A stretch of DNA of 64,000 bases, taken from the NCBI RefSeq assembly GCF_048771995.1, contig NC_133064.1, forward strand, positions 23,167,001-23,231,000, written 5' to 3'. The notes below the pieces were generated by a model, which was given only the letters and a program-made list of their open reading frames with translations, ran no database searches and was not told the DNA's origin. Below, one piece after another: positions 63,713-64,000 of this stretch (the first letter of the stretch is position 1; each line of letters starts with the position of its first letter). This DNA is from Taeniopygia guttata (taxonomy: Eukaryota > Chordata > Aves > Passeriformes > Estrildidae). Position numbers and translations under genes: made by a program.

Positions 63713-64000
63713 CAGATTGACTACATCACACTGCCCCAGACACGCCAAGGCAAGAGCTACGTGCTCACAATGGTAGAAGCCACCACTGGATGGTTGGAAA
63801 CCTACCCTGTGTCTCATGCTACAGGCCGTAACACCATCCTGGGCCTTGAAAAGCAGGTCCTTTGGAGGCATGGTACCCCTGAGAGGATTGAGTCAGACAA
63901 TGGGACTCATTTCAAGAACAGCCTTATCAACACCTGGGCTAGGGAACATGGCATTGAGTGGGTGTACCATATCCCCTACCATGCACCAGCTGCAGGCAAA
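63713..64000 (+). pseudogene. pol: ERV-L integrase core after the premature stop (runs off window)
   Basis: The same frame continues to the window edge: QIDYITLPQ with the first catalytic aspartate, VEATTGWLETYP, SDNGTHF with the second, and the start of the helix IPYHAPAAGK that precedes the catalytic Glu. No lesion in this part, so the stop at 63710 stands alone. Confidence 0.88.

Larger units (their letters stand above)
58390..64000 (+). mobile_element. Well-preserved ERV-L (class III), 5' part
   Basis: 5' LTR, primer site, an open gag of 671 codons and an open pol to a premature stop at 63710, running off the window. The gene content and RT/RNase H/integrase order identify ERV-L; the same family left the remnant at 1-4824 and the solo LTRs at 2291 and 12180. 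Whether a dUTPase follows integrase, as in other ERV-L, cannot be seen. Confidence 0.92.

Overview
The window looks like repeat-rich vertebrate DNA, most likely from a bird and plausibly a songbird. The bird assignment is an inference from the mix of ERV-L, gamma-like and alpha/beta-like endogenous retroviruses (ERVs). There are no bacterial-type genes. Nearly all 64 kb can be assigned to ERV remnants and solo LTRs inserted into one another, and only one short stretch (about 55801-56056, minus strand) looks like a host exon. Such density is typical of heterochromatin or a W chromosome; that is an inference, because no W-linked gene is recognised here.

Layout. (1) 1-4824: a decayed plus-strand ERV-L pol, split by an LTR at 1037-1382 and by a solo LTR at 2054-4549. 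The latter itself holds an LTR (2291-3684), which holds another (about 2394-3136), at the edge of which sits a tRNA-Gly-like unit. (2) 4825-6842: unrecognised AT-rich DNA plus one LTR-like block. (3) 6843-55800: a very large nest. The outermost layer, a minus-strand gamma-like ERV with an initiator-Met primer site, is supported by related LTRs at both ends and by env and gag-pro remnants, but its interior is not fully colinear. Inside it lies a plus-strand gamma-like ERV (11990-51003, target duplication CTAC). That one is itself interrupted by a class II solo LTR (13494-14222), an alpha/beta-like ERV 'a' (14542-23441), a class II ERV 'b' (23891-42159), a 1.4-kb solo LTR (43915-45325) and a class II solo LTR (48565-49454). 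Its 5' LTR also carries an ERV-L solo LTR (12180-12884). ERV 'b' carries ERV 'f' (26303-31227), a 1.4-kb solo LTR (32149-33566) and ERV 'e' (37933-41705). Most borders are fixed by target-site duplications read directly from the sequence. (4) 55801-58389: exon-like fragment, then a pile of LTR fragments. (5) 58390-64000: the 5' part of a well-preserved plus-strand ERV-L (LTR, primer site, open gag, open pol with one premature stop), running off the right edge.

How the parts relate. The gene orders are retroviral: gag (capsid), protease, reverse transcriptase/RNase H/integrase (pol), envelope. Apart from the ERV-L, whose gag is open, the ORFs are broken by stops, frameshifts, deletions or insertions, so they are listed as pseudogenes. 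ERVs 'e' and 'f' belong to one family with class II-type gag and a gammaretrovirus-type envelope, and both copies lack pol. ERV 'a' has almost identical LTRs around a badly decayed interior. The plus-strand gamma-like ERV separates gag and pol with a UGA-CUAG stop context known from programmed readthrough. These are the most interesting points for follow-up.
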